The notes beneath the pieces were generated by a model, which ran no database searches, was not told where the DNA came from, and worked only from the letters and a program-made list of their open reading frames with translations. The position numbers were made by a program, and so were the translations under genes. Positions 50,320-58,991 of a stretch of 64,000 nucleotides of DNA are shown here, in pieces. The stretch's first letter is position 1. Each line of letters opens with the position of its first letter. The stretch is from Streptomyces roseoverticillatus (GTDB taxonomy: Bacteria > Actinomycetota > Actinomycetes > Streptomycetales > Streptomycetaceae), in assembly GCF_000719265.1 (NCBI RefSeq), contig NZ_JOFL01000002.1, forward strand, positions 298,301 to 362,300, read 5' to 3'.

Positions 50320-51027
50320 TCAGGCGCCCGTGCGGCCGGCCCGGCGGGCGGCGAGACGGCGCACGCCGTAGGCGCCGCCCCCGAGGGCGAGCAGGCCGAC
50401 GCCGCCCGCGAGGGCCGGGGCGCCGATGTCGTGCCGGCCCTTGATGACCTCGCCCGCCTCGACGACCCGCTTGACGGGGTTGCTGGAGGCGGCGCGGAGC
50501 GCGCGCGGGCGGGGCGAGGACTGCGGCTCGCCGCTGTTGCGCACGGTGACGACATGGCCGGAACCGGTGGCGGCCGCTCCGCCGGCGTGCTTGGTGCCCT
50601 TGTGGCGGACCGCGGTGGGCTCGGCGCCGTCGGGGGTGTGCCGCAGGACGCCCGAGGCGAAGTCGTAGTAGTTCGTCAGCTGTGCCCCGTCGAGGGAGGC
50701 GCGCAGCGTCGGCTTCGCGGTGTCCCCGCCGAGGATGCGCAGGTGGAGCCGGTCGATGTCGGCCGCGGGGCGGGACGTGTCGATCGTGTGCCGCTGCTTG
50801 CCGTGCTTGGTCACCGTGACCGTCGTGCCGCGCTCGCCGGAGGCCAGCTGCGCCCGGCTGCCGTCGGGCAGCCGGACCTGCCGGACGACCACGGGGCGGC
50901 CGGAGCCGGTGTCCCTGCCGCCGGTGGAGCGGCCGTCCGCGGCGAGCGCACCGGCCGTCGGCCAGGCGACCGCGCCGACGGCGGCGGCGAGGACGGTGGC
51001 GGCGGCGATGCGGTGCTTGGCGGACAC
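50320..51027 (-). CDS. Secreted protein with C-terminal TM anchor, function unknown
   Basis: 235-aa protein: signal peptide (ATVLAAAVGAVAWPTAGALA), a polar external region of about 150 residues (VVVRQVRLPDGSRAQLASGE, LRASLDGAQLTNYYD), and a C-terminal hydrophobic helix APALAGGVGLLALGGGAYGV followed by an Arg-rich tail, like a sortase substrate or type I membrane protein. No LPxTG or LAxTG is visible, so simple membrane anchoring is more likely. GTG 51027 has a GGAAAGG upstream. I do not recognise the family. Confidence 0.7.
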   Translation of the reverse strand: MSAKHRIAAATVLAAAVGAVAWPTAGALAADGRSTGGRDTGSGRPVVVRQVRLPDGSRAQLASGERGTTVTVTKHGKQRHTIDTSRPAADIDRLHLRILGGDTAKPTLRASLDGAQLTNYYDFASGVLRHTPDGAEPTAVRHKGTKHAGGAAATGSGHVVTVRNSGEPQSSPRPRALRAASSNPVKRVVEAGEVIKGRHDIGAPALAGGVGLLALGGGAYGVRRLAARRAGRTGA

Positions 51028-51285
51028 GGGGGGCCCTTTCCGTAACGGTCGGCTCGGTTTGCGCCCGCCGGTCAGCGGACCACGACCTTCACGTTACGGG
51101 CCTTTACAGCGCTCACACCTCGACTGTCCGACCATTCTCGCCTCGGCCGAAAGGATGACGAGGGCCCGCCCACGTCATACCGGAGTCGCGTGGACGGGCC
51201 GTGGAGGACGGGTGCCGGATTGGGCCGTCCGGGCGGCGAAGGCCCTCCGGGCGGCGCGGCGCGGGGGGCGCCGGGCCGGGCCGGC

Positions 51286-51505
51286 GCGTCCCCTTCGCCG
51301 CGACGGTGATCAGCCACCGTCAGCCGTTCCGGCGGTGCCGTACTGCGCTCGGTCCGGCACCGCCGGGCTGCGCGGCGGTGGGTTTGCGCGCCGCTGCGGC
51401 GGGAGGGGGTGTGCGGCGCACTCATACGGTGCCGGGCCGGCGCGTCCCCTCCGCCGCGACGGTGATCAGCCGCGACGGTGAGGGTCCGGCGGAATCACCG
51501 GGCGT
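51286..51505. repeat. Dispersed intergenic repeat, copies C1 and C2
   Basis: The gene-free stretch 51028-51538. C1 (51286-51407) and C2 (51446-51505) begin with an almost identical stretch of about 40 bp (51272-51314 and 51429-51471) including CCGCCGCGACGGTGATCAGC. C1 also carries TCCGGCGGTGCCG, TCCGGCACCGCCGG and a core ending GCGCGCCGCTGCGGCGG; C2 ends TCCGGCGGAATC like copy A. Bases 51028-51240 hold the promoter region of the preceding gene and nothing else I can name. Confidence 0.65.
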
Positions 51506-51538
51506 CCGCACGTACGGGAGGGCGAAGCACCCGCAGGG

Positions 51539-52369
<831 letters not shown>

Positions 52370-52381
52370 TTACGCGGCGAA

Positions 52382-52397
52382 TGTCAGGCTCATGACA
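52382..52397. promoter_or_regulatory. Inverted repeat upstream of the trypsin gene
   Basis: TGTCA-GGCTCA-TGACA in the 245-nt divergent spacer; short arms, so weak. No further gene is visible in this spacer; TACAGT at about 52536-52541 could be a -10 for the metallopeptidase. Confidence 0.3.
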
Positions 52398-52593
52398 ATT
52401 CCGGCCGTCCGATTACCGGAATCGAGCCTTCGCTGCGCGGTGCGATTATGAGCAGCGAACGAACGTGCGACAAGCACCCCGTTTCGGCCAGCCGCACCAC
52501 CGGCGCCACGGTCTGCCGCCGTACGGCACCGCCCCCGTACAGTGGAGGCAGGGGCGCAGCGGCCGGCAGGGGGACCCCAGGGGGTGGTCACGC

Positions 52594-53499
52594 GTGGGCA
52601 CCGGGACCGGAGCGGGAAACGGCGTCGAGATCGTGCACGGCTATCCGCACATCGAGACCGTCCGCACCGCGATCACCGCGCTGTACAAGCGCCTCTCCTA
52701 CGACACGGTGCACACCTTCGAGCTCAGCGTCCCCCCGGCCGACGTGGCCTTCGACGACGACGAGAACCCGTACCTCGGCGTCCAGCGCGTCGCCGGCGCG
52801 ATGGTCCGCCACCTGCGCCTGCCGGACGCCCGGATGATCGTCAGCTTTCGCGACATGCGCCACGCGGGAAGCATCGAGCTCGCCGCCGGGCCCGAGTACT
52901 TCATCGAGCTCAACTCCCGCTTCAAGACCCACCGCAAGGACATCGGCGCCGCCCTCTCCCACGAGGTCATGCACGTCTACCTGCACCGGCTCGGCCTCGC
53001 CTTCCCCGGCACCCGCGACAACGAGATCCTCACCGACACCGCCGCCGCCTACCTCGGCGCCGGCTGGCTGCTCCTCGACGCCTACCGCGAGTCGGCGGTC
53101 TCCACGCAGAAGCTCGGCTACCTCACCCCGGAGGAGTTCGGCTACGTCCTCGCCAAGCGGGCGCTGGCCTTCGGCGAGGACCCCTCCCCGTGGTTCACCA
53201 GCCCCCAGGCGTACGAGGCGTACACCAAGGGCCTCACGGAGGCGCGGCGCGACGGCCGCCGTCCCCCGCTCGCCGCGGCCGGCCGGCTCGGCCGCCACCG
53301 CTACGCCCGCGACCGCCGCGCCGTCCAGAACGCCCGGCGCAGTGACCCCTCCGGCTGGGGCTACGCCTTCGAGGGCCACGACCCGCTGCGGGTCAGCTTC
53401 CCGTGCCCCACGTGCCACCAGCGGATCCGGGTGCCGGTGCGGGGGAGCGTACGAGTGCGGTGCGGGCTGTGCCGGTCGGTGCTGGAGTGCGACACCTGA
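52594..53499 (+). CDS. Zinc metallopeptidase-like protein with C-terminal zinc ribbon
   Basis: 301-aa cytoplasmic protein. A HExxH metallopeptidase motif lies in LSHEVMHVYLHRLGL, with a downstream NEILTDTAAAYLGAGWL segment that could provide the third ligand. The C-terminus has a four-Cys zinc ribbon (FPCPTCHQ and VRCGLCRSVLEC). This combination recalls SprT-like proteases or phage-type ImmA peptidases but is not clearly either. Start taken as GTG 52594 with AGGGGG about 12 nt upstream; other starts are out of frame. Function unknown. Confidence 0.75.
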   Translation: MGTGTGAGNGVEIVHGYPHIETVRTAITALYKRLSYDTVHTFELSVPPADVAFDDDENPYLGVQRVAGAMVRHLRLPDARMIVSFRDMRHAGSIELAAGPEYFIELNSRFKTHRKDIGAALSHEVMHVYLHRLGLAFPGTRDNEILTDTAAAYLGAGWLLLDAYRESAVSTQKLGYLTPEEFGYVLAKRALAFGEDPSPWFTSPQAYEAYTKGLTEARRDGRRPPLAAAGRLGRHRYARDRRAVQNARRSDPSGWGYAFEGHDPLRVSFPCPTCHQRIRVPVRGSVRVRCGLCRSVLECDT

Positions 53500-53508
53500 C
53501 GGCTGCTG

Positions 53509-53889
53509 CTACAGCGACTGCCCGAAGCAGAGGCAGAAGGGGTGCCCCGCAGGGTCGTTGAACACCAGCCACCCCTTCTCCTCGCCGCCGCTGTCGTGCA
53601 GGAACTCCGCCCCCAGCGCGACCACCTCGCCCCGCGCCCGCTCCACGTCCTCCCGCGTGGCGACCTCGAAGTCCAGGTGGAACTGCTGCGGGAAGGCCGG
53701 GTCCGGCCAGCGCGGCGGCCGGTGGTCCTTCGCCTCCTGGAAGGCGATCCGCTCGCCCGCCGGCGAGGTCAGCCACACCCAGGACGGGTCGGAGGCGTCC
53801 ACCTCCCAGTCCAGGATCCGGGCGTAGAAGCCGGCCAGCGCGGCCGGATCCGGGCAGTCGACGACGGGATACATCAGCTTCGCGATCAT
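53509..53889 (-). CDS. VOC family (glyoxalase-like) protein
   Basis: 126-aa protein of two beta-alpha-beta-beta-beta modules: YPVVDCPDPAALAGFYARIL, WVWLTSPAGERIAFQE, HLDFEVATREDVERARGEVVALGAE and VFNDPAGHPFCLC. Metal-ligand positions (His in QFHLDF, Glu/Cys at the end) fit the superfamily. Cytoplasmic; reaction not assignable. Starts at ATG 53889 behind a -10-like box. Confidence 0.88.
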   Translation of the reverse strand: MIAKLMYPVVDCPDPAALAGFYARILDWEVDASDPSWVWLTSPAGERIAFQEAKDHRPPRWPDPAFPQQFHLDFEVATREDVERARGEVVALGAEFLHDSGGEEKGWLVFNDPAGHPFCLCFGQSL

Positions 53890-53895
53890 GAACTG

Positions 53896-53901
53896 ATCCT
53901 G
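53896..53901 (-). promoter_or_regulatory. Putative -10 box for leaderless VOC gene
   Basis: CAGGAT on the minus strand, 6 nt before ATG 53889; no Shine-Dalgarno sequence. Confidence 0.4.
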
Positions 53902-54010
53902 CCCCACCGCGGACAGGAGTCCAACACCCGTACCGCTTTTGTCCATGGGCGCCACGGCCCCCGCCCTCCACTCTGTGCCCGTGGCCATCGGTACCGAGGA
54001 GGACCGCAGA

Positions 54011-57000
54011 GTGGACGGCAGAGTGGACGAGGACCGCAGAGCGGACGACGCAGCCCCGCACACCCCCACCCGCCGCGCCGTGGTCACCACGGGCGCCGCC
54101 GCCGGGCTCGCCGCACTCACCGGCCTCACCGGGACGGCTGCCGCCGCCGCACCCCCGGCCGAAGCCGTCCTGCGCTCCACCGGCCTCGACGTCCGCGTCG
54201 GCACCGCCTTCCCCTACGTCATCTCCTACACCGACCGCACCACCGGAGACGTCGTCCACGGCCAGGAGGACCCGGTCACCTCCCTGCTCGTGGACGAGAA
54301 GGAACACACCCCCCACGTCACCTCCACCATCCGCGGCGACCGCGCCACGTACGTCCTCACCCTCACCGGCGGCACGCGCATCGACGCCGAGATCCGCGTC
54401 ACCGGCACGCGCGTCGACTGGCGCGTCACCCGCATCACCGAGACCCCCGCCCTGCCCATCGGCACCCTGCGCATCCCCGGCCTCGCCCTCCTCAGCGTCC
54501 GCAGTACCCAGCCCGGCGCCGAGCTCCTCGCCGCCCGCATCCAGCTCGACAAGGCGAAGAACGGCGACACCCTCGTCCGCCCCGGCCCGGACACGCCCGC
54601 CGACGAGGCGCCCATCGGCTGCGCCTACGCCGTCGTCAGCACCGGCCGGCTCGCCGCCGCCATCGACACCAACACCGTCCAGGACCGCCCGGACGCCGCC
54701 ACCGCCTGGGAGAACGGCCGCCTCCGGCGGCAGACCCTCACCCGCCCCTACGGGACCGAGGCCCGCATCACTTGCGGCCAGTGGACCCACCGCGCCGCCG
54801 GCGCGGCAGCCGCCGACACCGAACCCCTGCCCCGCGCCACCATCGTCGTCACCCGCGACCGCAACGGCGACGGCCGCGCCGACTGGCAGGACGCGGCCAT
54901 CGCCCTGCGCGACGTCATGACCGCCCCGCCCGGCGCCGCGGACCAGCACCTTCGCGTCGTCCCCCACATCCCCTTCAACTTCGCGAGCCAGGCCACGAAC
55001 CCCTTCCTGGCCACCCTCGACAACGTCAAACGCATCGCCCTCGCCACAGACGGCCTGCGCCAGTTCACCCTCCTCAAGGGCTACCAGTCCGAGGGCCACG
55101 ACTCCGCCCACCCCGACTACGGCGGCAACTACAACACCCGCGCCGGCGGCCTCGCCGACCTCAACACCCTGCTGCGCGCCGGAAAGAAGTGGAACAGCGA
55201 CTTCGCCGTGCACGTGAACACCACCGAGTCCTACCCCGTCGCCCACGCCTTCTCCGACACCCTCGTCGACGCGGGCGACAAGCAGTGGGACTGGCTCGAC
55301 CAGTCGTACAGGATCGACCCCCGCCGCGACCTCCTGTCCGGCAACGCCGTCCGCCGCTTCCGGCAGCTGCGCGACGAGACCGACCCCGCCCTGACCACCC
55401 TCTACATCGACGTCTTCCGCGAGTCCGGCTGGACCTCCGACCGGCTGCAGCGCGCCCTGCGCGACCAGGGCTGGCAGATCGCCACCGAATGGGGCCACGG
55501 CCTGGAGCGCTCCAGCCTCTGGTCGCACTGGGCGAACGAGACCGACTACGGGCCCGACACCTCGCGCGGCATCAACTCCCGCCTCATCCGCTTCCTCCAT
55601 CACCACCACAAGGACGTCTTCGCCGACAAGTGGCCCCTCCTCGGCACGGCCAAACTCGGCACCTTCGAGGGCTGGCAGGGCAAGACCGACTGGGCACCCT
55701 TCCACCGCCTGATCTGGACCGAGAACCTCCCGGCCAAATACCTGCAGGCCCACCCCGTCCGCACCTGGAGCGAGCACGAGATCACCTTCGAGGGCCCGGC
55801 GCGCACCGCCGTCAGCGACGCCGACGGCACCCGCACCATCACCACCGACGGGCGCGTGGTCTACAAGGGCGGGCTCTACCTGCTGCCCTGGGAGCCGCGC
55901 GAGGCCCTCGACCCGGCCAAGCTCTACCACTACAACCCCGCGGGCGGCACCACCCGCTGGCGCCTGCCCCGCGGCTGGGCCGGCCGGAACACGGTCGTCC
56001 GCCACCGGCTCACCGACCAGGGCCGCACCGACCCGACCGAACTGCCCGTCCACGGCGGTGAGGTCACGATCGAGGCCGCGGCCGGGCAGCCGTACGTCCT
56101 CACCCGCGGCCACGGCCGCTCCCCGCGGCCCGGCTGGGGCGAGGGCACACCGCTGCACGACCCCGGCTTCCACTCCGGCAGCCTCGACGGATGGCGGGTC
56201 ACCGGCCCCGCGGCCGTCGAACGCAGCCCGCTCGGCGACTGGGAACTCGTCGTCCGCGCCGGAGCGGCCGCCACGGTGGGACAGCGGCTCGCCCGGCTCA
56301 AACCAGGCACGTACGCCGCTTCCGTGCAGGTCGAGATCGGCGCCACCGCAGGGGAGCGGCGCCGGGCCGGCCTGCACGTCCGCACCGCCGACGGCGTCAC
56401 CGCCGCCAACTGGACGGACACCTCCACCGCCGGCAACCACGTCGCCGCCGACCGCAAGCACGGCACCCGCTTCCAGCGGATGTTCACCCGCTTCACCGTG
56501 CCGCCGGGCGGCGGACCCGTCACCCTCACGCTCAGCGCCGCCGCGGGCAGCGCGCGGGTACGGTTCGACGCGCTGCGGGTCGTGGCCGCCGGACGGCAGG
56601 CCCAACGCCCCCAAGCACTCGTCTTCGAGGACTTCGAGAACGTCCCCCAAGGCTGGGGGCCCTTCGTCAAGGGCGACGCGGGCGGCACCACGGACCCCCG
56701 TACGCACATCGCCCAGCGGCACGCGCCGTACACGCAGCGCGGCTGGAACGGCAAGGCTATCGACGACGTCATCGACGGCACCCAGTCCCTGAAGTCCCGC
56801 GGCGAGAACACCGGCATCGTCTACCGCACCGTGCCCCACACCGTGCGCTTCCGGCCAGGGCACCGCTACCGGATCGAGTTCCGCTACGAGAACGAGACCG
56901 CCGGACAGTACGCCTGGATCACCGGTACGGACACACCCGAAAGCCGCGAACTGCAGCGCACCCCCCTGCCCGCCGCCCACGCCCCCGCCACCCACACGTA

Positions 57001-57130
57001 CGAGTTCACCGCGCCGGAGACGGGCGAGGCATGGGTGGGGCTGCGCAAGACGGGCGACAGCGGGACGGCGGAGTTCGTCCTGGACGGCTTCACGGTCTAC
57101 GAGACGGACGAGGCCCCCGGCCCCTCGTAA
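54011..57130 (+). CDS. GH101 endo-alpha-N-acetylgalactosaminidase-like enzyme, Tat-exported
   Basis: 1039-aa secreted glycosidase. Twin-arginine signal TRRAVVTTGAAAGLAALTG, a beta-sandwich N-domain, then the GH101 core barrel: GYQSEGHDSAHPDYGGNYNT, NSDFAVHVNTTESYP, LTTLYIDVFRESGW with the probable nucleophile Asp, and IATEWGHGLERSSLW with the acid/base Glu, then FLHHHHKDVF. From about residue 690 two galactose-binding-like carbohydrate modules follow (DPGFHSGSLDGWRV and FEDFENVPQGWGPF). GH101 enzymes release Gal-beta1,3-GalNAc from O-glycans. GTG 54011 is preferred (GAGGAGG 8 nt upstream); ATG 53945 is in frame but lacks a ribosome-binding site. Confidence 0.87.
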   Translation: MDGRVDEDRRADDAAPHTPTRRAVVTTGAAAGLAALTGLTGTAAAAAPPAEAVLRSTGLDVRVGTAFPYVISYTDRTTGDVVHGQEDPVTSLLVDEKEHTPHVTSTIRGDRATYVLTLTGGTRIDAEIRVTGTRVDWRVTRITETPALPIGTLRIPGLALLSVRSTQPGAELLAARIQLDKAKNGDTLVRPGPDTPADEAPIGCAYAVVSTGRLAAAIDTNTVQDRPDAATAWENGRLRRQTLTRPYGTEARITCGQWTHRAAGAAAADTEPLPRATIVVTRDRNGDGRADWQDAAIALRDVMTAPPGAADQHLRVVPHIPFNFASQATNPFLATLDNVKRIALATDGLRQFTLLKGYQSEGHDSAHPDYGGNYNTRAGGLADLNTLLRAGKKWNSDFAVHVNTTESYPVAHAFSDTLVDAGDKQWDWLDQSYRIDPRRDLLSGNAVRRFRQLRDETDPALTTLYIDVFRESGWTSDRLQRALRDQGWQIATEWGHGLERSSLWSHWANETDYGPDTSRGINSRLIRFLHHHHKDVFADKWPLLGTAKLGTFEGWQGKTDWAPFHRLIWTENLPAKYLQAHPVRTWSEHEITFEGPARTAVSDADGTRTITTDGRVVYKGGLYLLPWEPREALDPAKLYHYNPAGGTTRWRLPRGWAGRNTVVRHRLTDQGRTDPTELPVHGGEVTIEAAAGQPYVLTRGHGRSPRPGWGEGTPLHDPGFHSGSLDGWRVTGPAAVERSPLGDWELVVRAGAAATVGQRLARLKPGTYAASVQVEIGATAGERRRAGLHVRTADGVTAANWTDTSTAGNHVAADRKHGTRFQRMFTRFTVPPGGGPVTLTLSAAAGSARVRFDALRVVAAGRQAQRPQALVFEDFENVPQGWGPFVKGDAGGTTDPRTHIAQRHAPYTQRGWNGKAIDDVIDGTQSLKSRGENTGIVYRTVPHTVRFRPGHRYRIEFRYENETAGQYAWITGTDTPESRELQRTPLPAAHAPATHTYEFTAPETGEAWVGLRKTGDSGTAEFVLDGFTVYETDEAPGPS

Positions 57131-57223
57131 CCCCTCGTGACCTCTCGTGAAGCACTCTGGTGAACCGCACCGCCATGCGCGAAGATCGGCCCACGGCGCC
57201 GACACCGCGGGAGGCCGGAACCC

Positions 57224-58114
57224 ATGTACCAGACATGGATGCGCTACTTCAGCCCCGGCCCCGTCCACCACCGCCTCGGCCTCGTCTGCCTCGGCGTGGG
57301 CCTCCAGCACGGGGCACTGCCGCCCGTCGGACCCCGCACCCTCGACCACCACGTCGCCGTCGTCATCCACGCCGGCAGCGGCTGGCTCCGCACCCCCGAC
57401 GGCCGCACCCGCACCGTCACCGCCCCCGCACTGCTCTGGCTGACCCCCGGCGTCCCCCACCACTACGGCGCCGCCGACGGCACCGGCTGGGACGAGGCCT
57501 TCGCCGACTTCACCGGCCCGGCCGTGAGCGCCTACACGGAACTGGGCTGCATCGAACCCCACCGCCCCCTCGTCCCCCTCACCGACACCACCGCCGCACG
57601 CACCGCCGTCCACCGCATCGCCCGCGCGGCACGCCGCGGCAACCCCCTCCTGGAGCTCGAAACGTCCGCGGCCGTCCACGAACTGCTCGTGGCCCTGCGC
57701 CGGGCACGGGCCGACACCACCCCCGGCGGCGAACCCGTCCTCCAGACCCTCGCCCGGGACGCCTTCCTCCCCCTCACCGTCGCCCAGCACGCCGCCCGGC
57801 ACGGCATGACCACCGCCGAACTGCGCGCCGCCGTGCGCCGCGGGGCCGGCTGCAGCCCCAAGGACTACCTCCTCAGCATCCGCCTCGGCCGCGCCAAAGA
57901 ACTCCTCGCCGCCACCGAACTCCCCGTCGCCGCCGTCGCCCGCCGCGTCGGCTACGCCGACCCCGCCTACTTCAGCCGCCTCTTCACCCGCCGGGTCGGC
58001 ACCGCGCCCATCCGCTTCCGCGCCCGCCAGGGGCGCTCCGTACCCGGCGGCTGGAGCGCGCGGATCCCCGACCCGGACCACCCACCGGTGATCGCACCCC
58101 GTCCGTCCGCATAG
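57224..58114 (+). CDS. AraC family transcriptional regulator
   Basis: 296-aa regulator with an N-terminal cupin-type sensing domain (VAVVIHAGSGWLRTPDGRT, LLWLTPGVPHHYG) and a C-terminal double helix-turn-helix (SPKDYLLSIRLGRAKELLAA, VAAVARRVGYADPAYFSRLF). The GRAKELL and VGYADPAYFSR strings are the classic AraC signature. ATG 57224 has GGGAGG about 11 nt upstream. Lying 93 nt after the GH101 gene in the same direction, it may regulate it in response to a sugar. The TAG stop is part of the next gene's -10-like box. Confidence 0.92.
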   Translation: MYQTWMRYFSPGPVHHRLGLVCLGVGLQHGALPPVGPRTLDHHVAVVIHAGSGWLRTPDGRTRTVTAPALLWLTPGVPHHYGAADGTGWDEAFADFTGPAVSAYTELGCIEPHRPLVPLTDTTAARTAVHRIARAARRGNPLLELETSAAVHELLVALRRARADTTPGGEPVLQTLARDAFLPLTVAQHAARHGMTTAELRAAVRRGAGCSPKDYLLSIRLGRAKELLAATELPVAAVARRVGYADPAYFSRLFTRRVGTAPIRFRARQGRSVPGGWSARIPDPDHPPVIAPRPSA

Positions 58115-58117
58115 GCT
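58112..58117 (+). promoter_or_regulatory. Putative -10 box for chorismate mutase overlapping the AraC stop codon
   Basis: TAGGCT, 8 nt before ATG 58126; its TAG is the stop of the AraC gene. Identical to the hisI/trpE arrangement. Confidence 0.5.
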
Positions 58118-58125
58118 CGGTGGCC

Positions 58126-58431
58126 ATGAGCAACAGTTCCATGGACGAGTCCGTACGCGCCGAGCTGGGCCGGCTGCGCGACAGCATCGACAACATCGAC
58201 GCAGCGGTGATCCACATGCTCGCCGAGCGCTTCAAGGCCACCCAGCAGGTCGGCCACCTCAAGGCCGCCCACAAACTGCCCCCCGCCGACCCGGCCCGCG
58301 AGGCCCGCCAGATCGCCCGCCTCCGCGAACTGGCCGAGAACGCCAAACTCGACCCCGCGTTCGCGGAGAAGTTCCTGAACTTCATCATCGCCGAGGTCAT
58401 CCGCCACCACGAAACGATCGCCCGCGCCTAG
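58126..58431 (+). CDS. Chorismate mutase, AroQ type
   Basis: 101-aa all-helical stand-alone chorismate mutase, chorismate to prephenate for Phe/Tyr synthesis. Active-site residues in order: LRDSIDNIDAAVIHMLAERF with Arg, QQVGHLKAAHKLPPADPARE with Lys, REARQIARLRELAEN, and FLNFIIAEVIRHHETIA with the conserved Gln replaced by the IRHHE pattern usual in actinobacterial forms. Cytoplasmic, with no signal peptide, so not the secreted type. Confidence 0.9.
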   Translation: MSNSSMDESVRAELGRLRDSIDNIDAAVIHMLAERFKATQQVGHLKAAHKLPPADPAREARQIARLRELAENAKLDPAFAEKFLNFIIAEVIRHHETIARA

Positions 58432-58474
58432 CGCTTCCAGCGCGGCCGCACGAACGTCCCACGGCGCGGTGGAC

Positions 58475-58950
58475 GCGGCACGTCCAGGTGCGGGCGGCAA
58501 CCCCTCTCCCGCCGCGGCGGCGCCTGGCCGAGACGGGGCGTTCCGGCGGTGGCGTGCCCGCTGCAGCCCGGTCCGGCACCGCCGGTCCCCGCCGCGCGGG
58601 TTGCTCGCCGTCGCGGCGGGGGAGCGGGTGCACGGCACGTCCGGTCGCGAGGCCGAGGCCCGTCGGGGCGGGGGTGAGGGTGCGCGGCATGTCCAGGTGC
58701 GGGCCGCACCCCCTCTCCCGCCGCGGCGGCGCCCGGCCGAGACGGCGCAGCCCGGCGGTGCCGTGCCCGCCTGCAGCCCGGATCGGCATCGCCGTTCCCC
58801 GCCGCGCGGGTTGCTCGCCGTCGCGGCGAGGGAGTGGGTACGCGGCACGTCCAGTCGCAGGGCGGAAGCCCATCGCGGCGGGGGAGAGGGCGCGCGGCAC
58901 GTCCAGTCGCGAGGCCGAAACCCCTCGCGGAGGGGAAGAGGGCGCGCCGG
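58475..58950. repeat. Tandem repeat of about 209 bp built on the dispersed repeat family (copy D)
   Basis: The 560-bp gene-free stretch between chorismate mutase and pepN. Two units start at about 58475 and 58684 (GTCCAGGTGCGGG at 58482 and 58691, a 209-nt period). Both contain CTCCCGCCGCGGCGGCGCC, GCTGCAGCCCGG or its variant, and CGCGCGGGTTGCTCGCCGTC; a shorter motif CACGTCCAGTCGC recurs at about 58846 and 58889. All reading frames here are shadows of the repeat. Confidence 0.75.
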
Positions 58951-58979
58951 CACACACGCCCCGCGCCCCGCGCCCGCGG

Positions 58980-58985
58980 AACAAT
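58980..58985 (+). promoter_or_regulatory. Putative -10 box for leaderless pepN
   Basis: AACAAT, 6 nt before ATG 58992; no Shine-Dalgarno sequence. Confidence 0.45.
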
Positions 58986-58991
58986 GTGCCC

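Noticed and set aside
53393..58081. 1562-codon open frame opposite the GH101 and AraC genes
   Set aside because: Spans two clear plus-strand genes and a spacer; shadow composition only.
58475..58950. CRISPR-like array
   Set aside because: Repeat unit is about 209 bp with two copies, not short repeats with unique spacers, and there are no cas genes.
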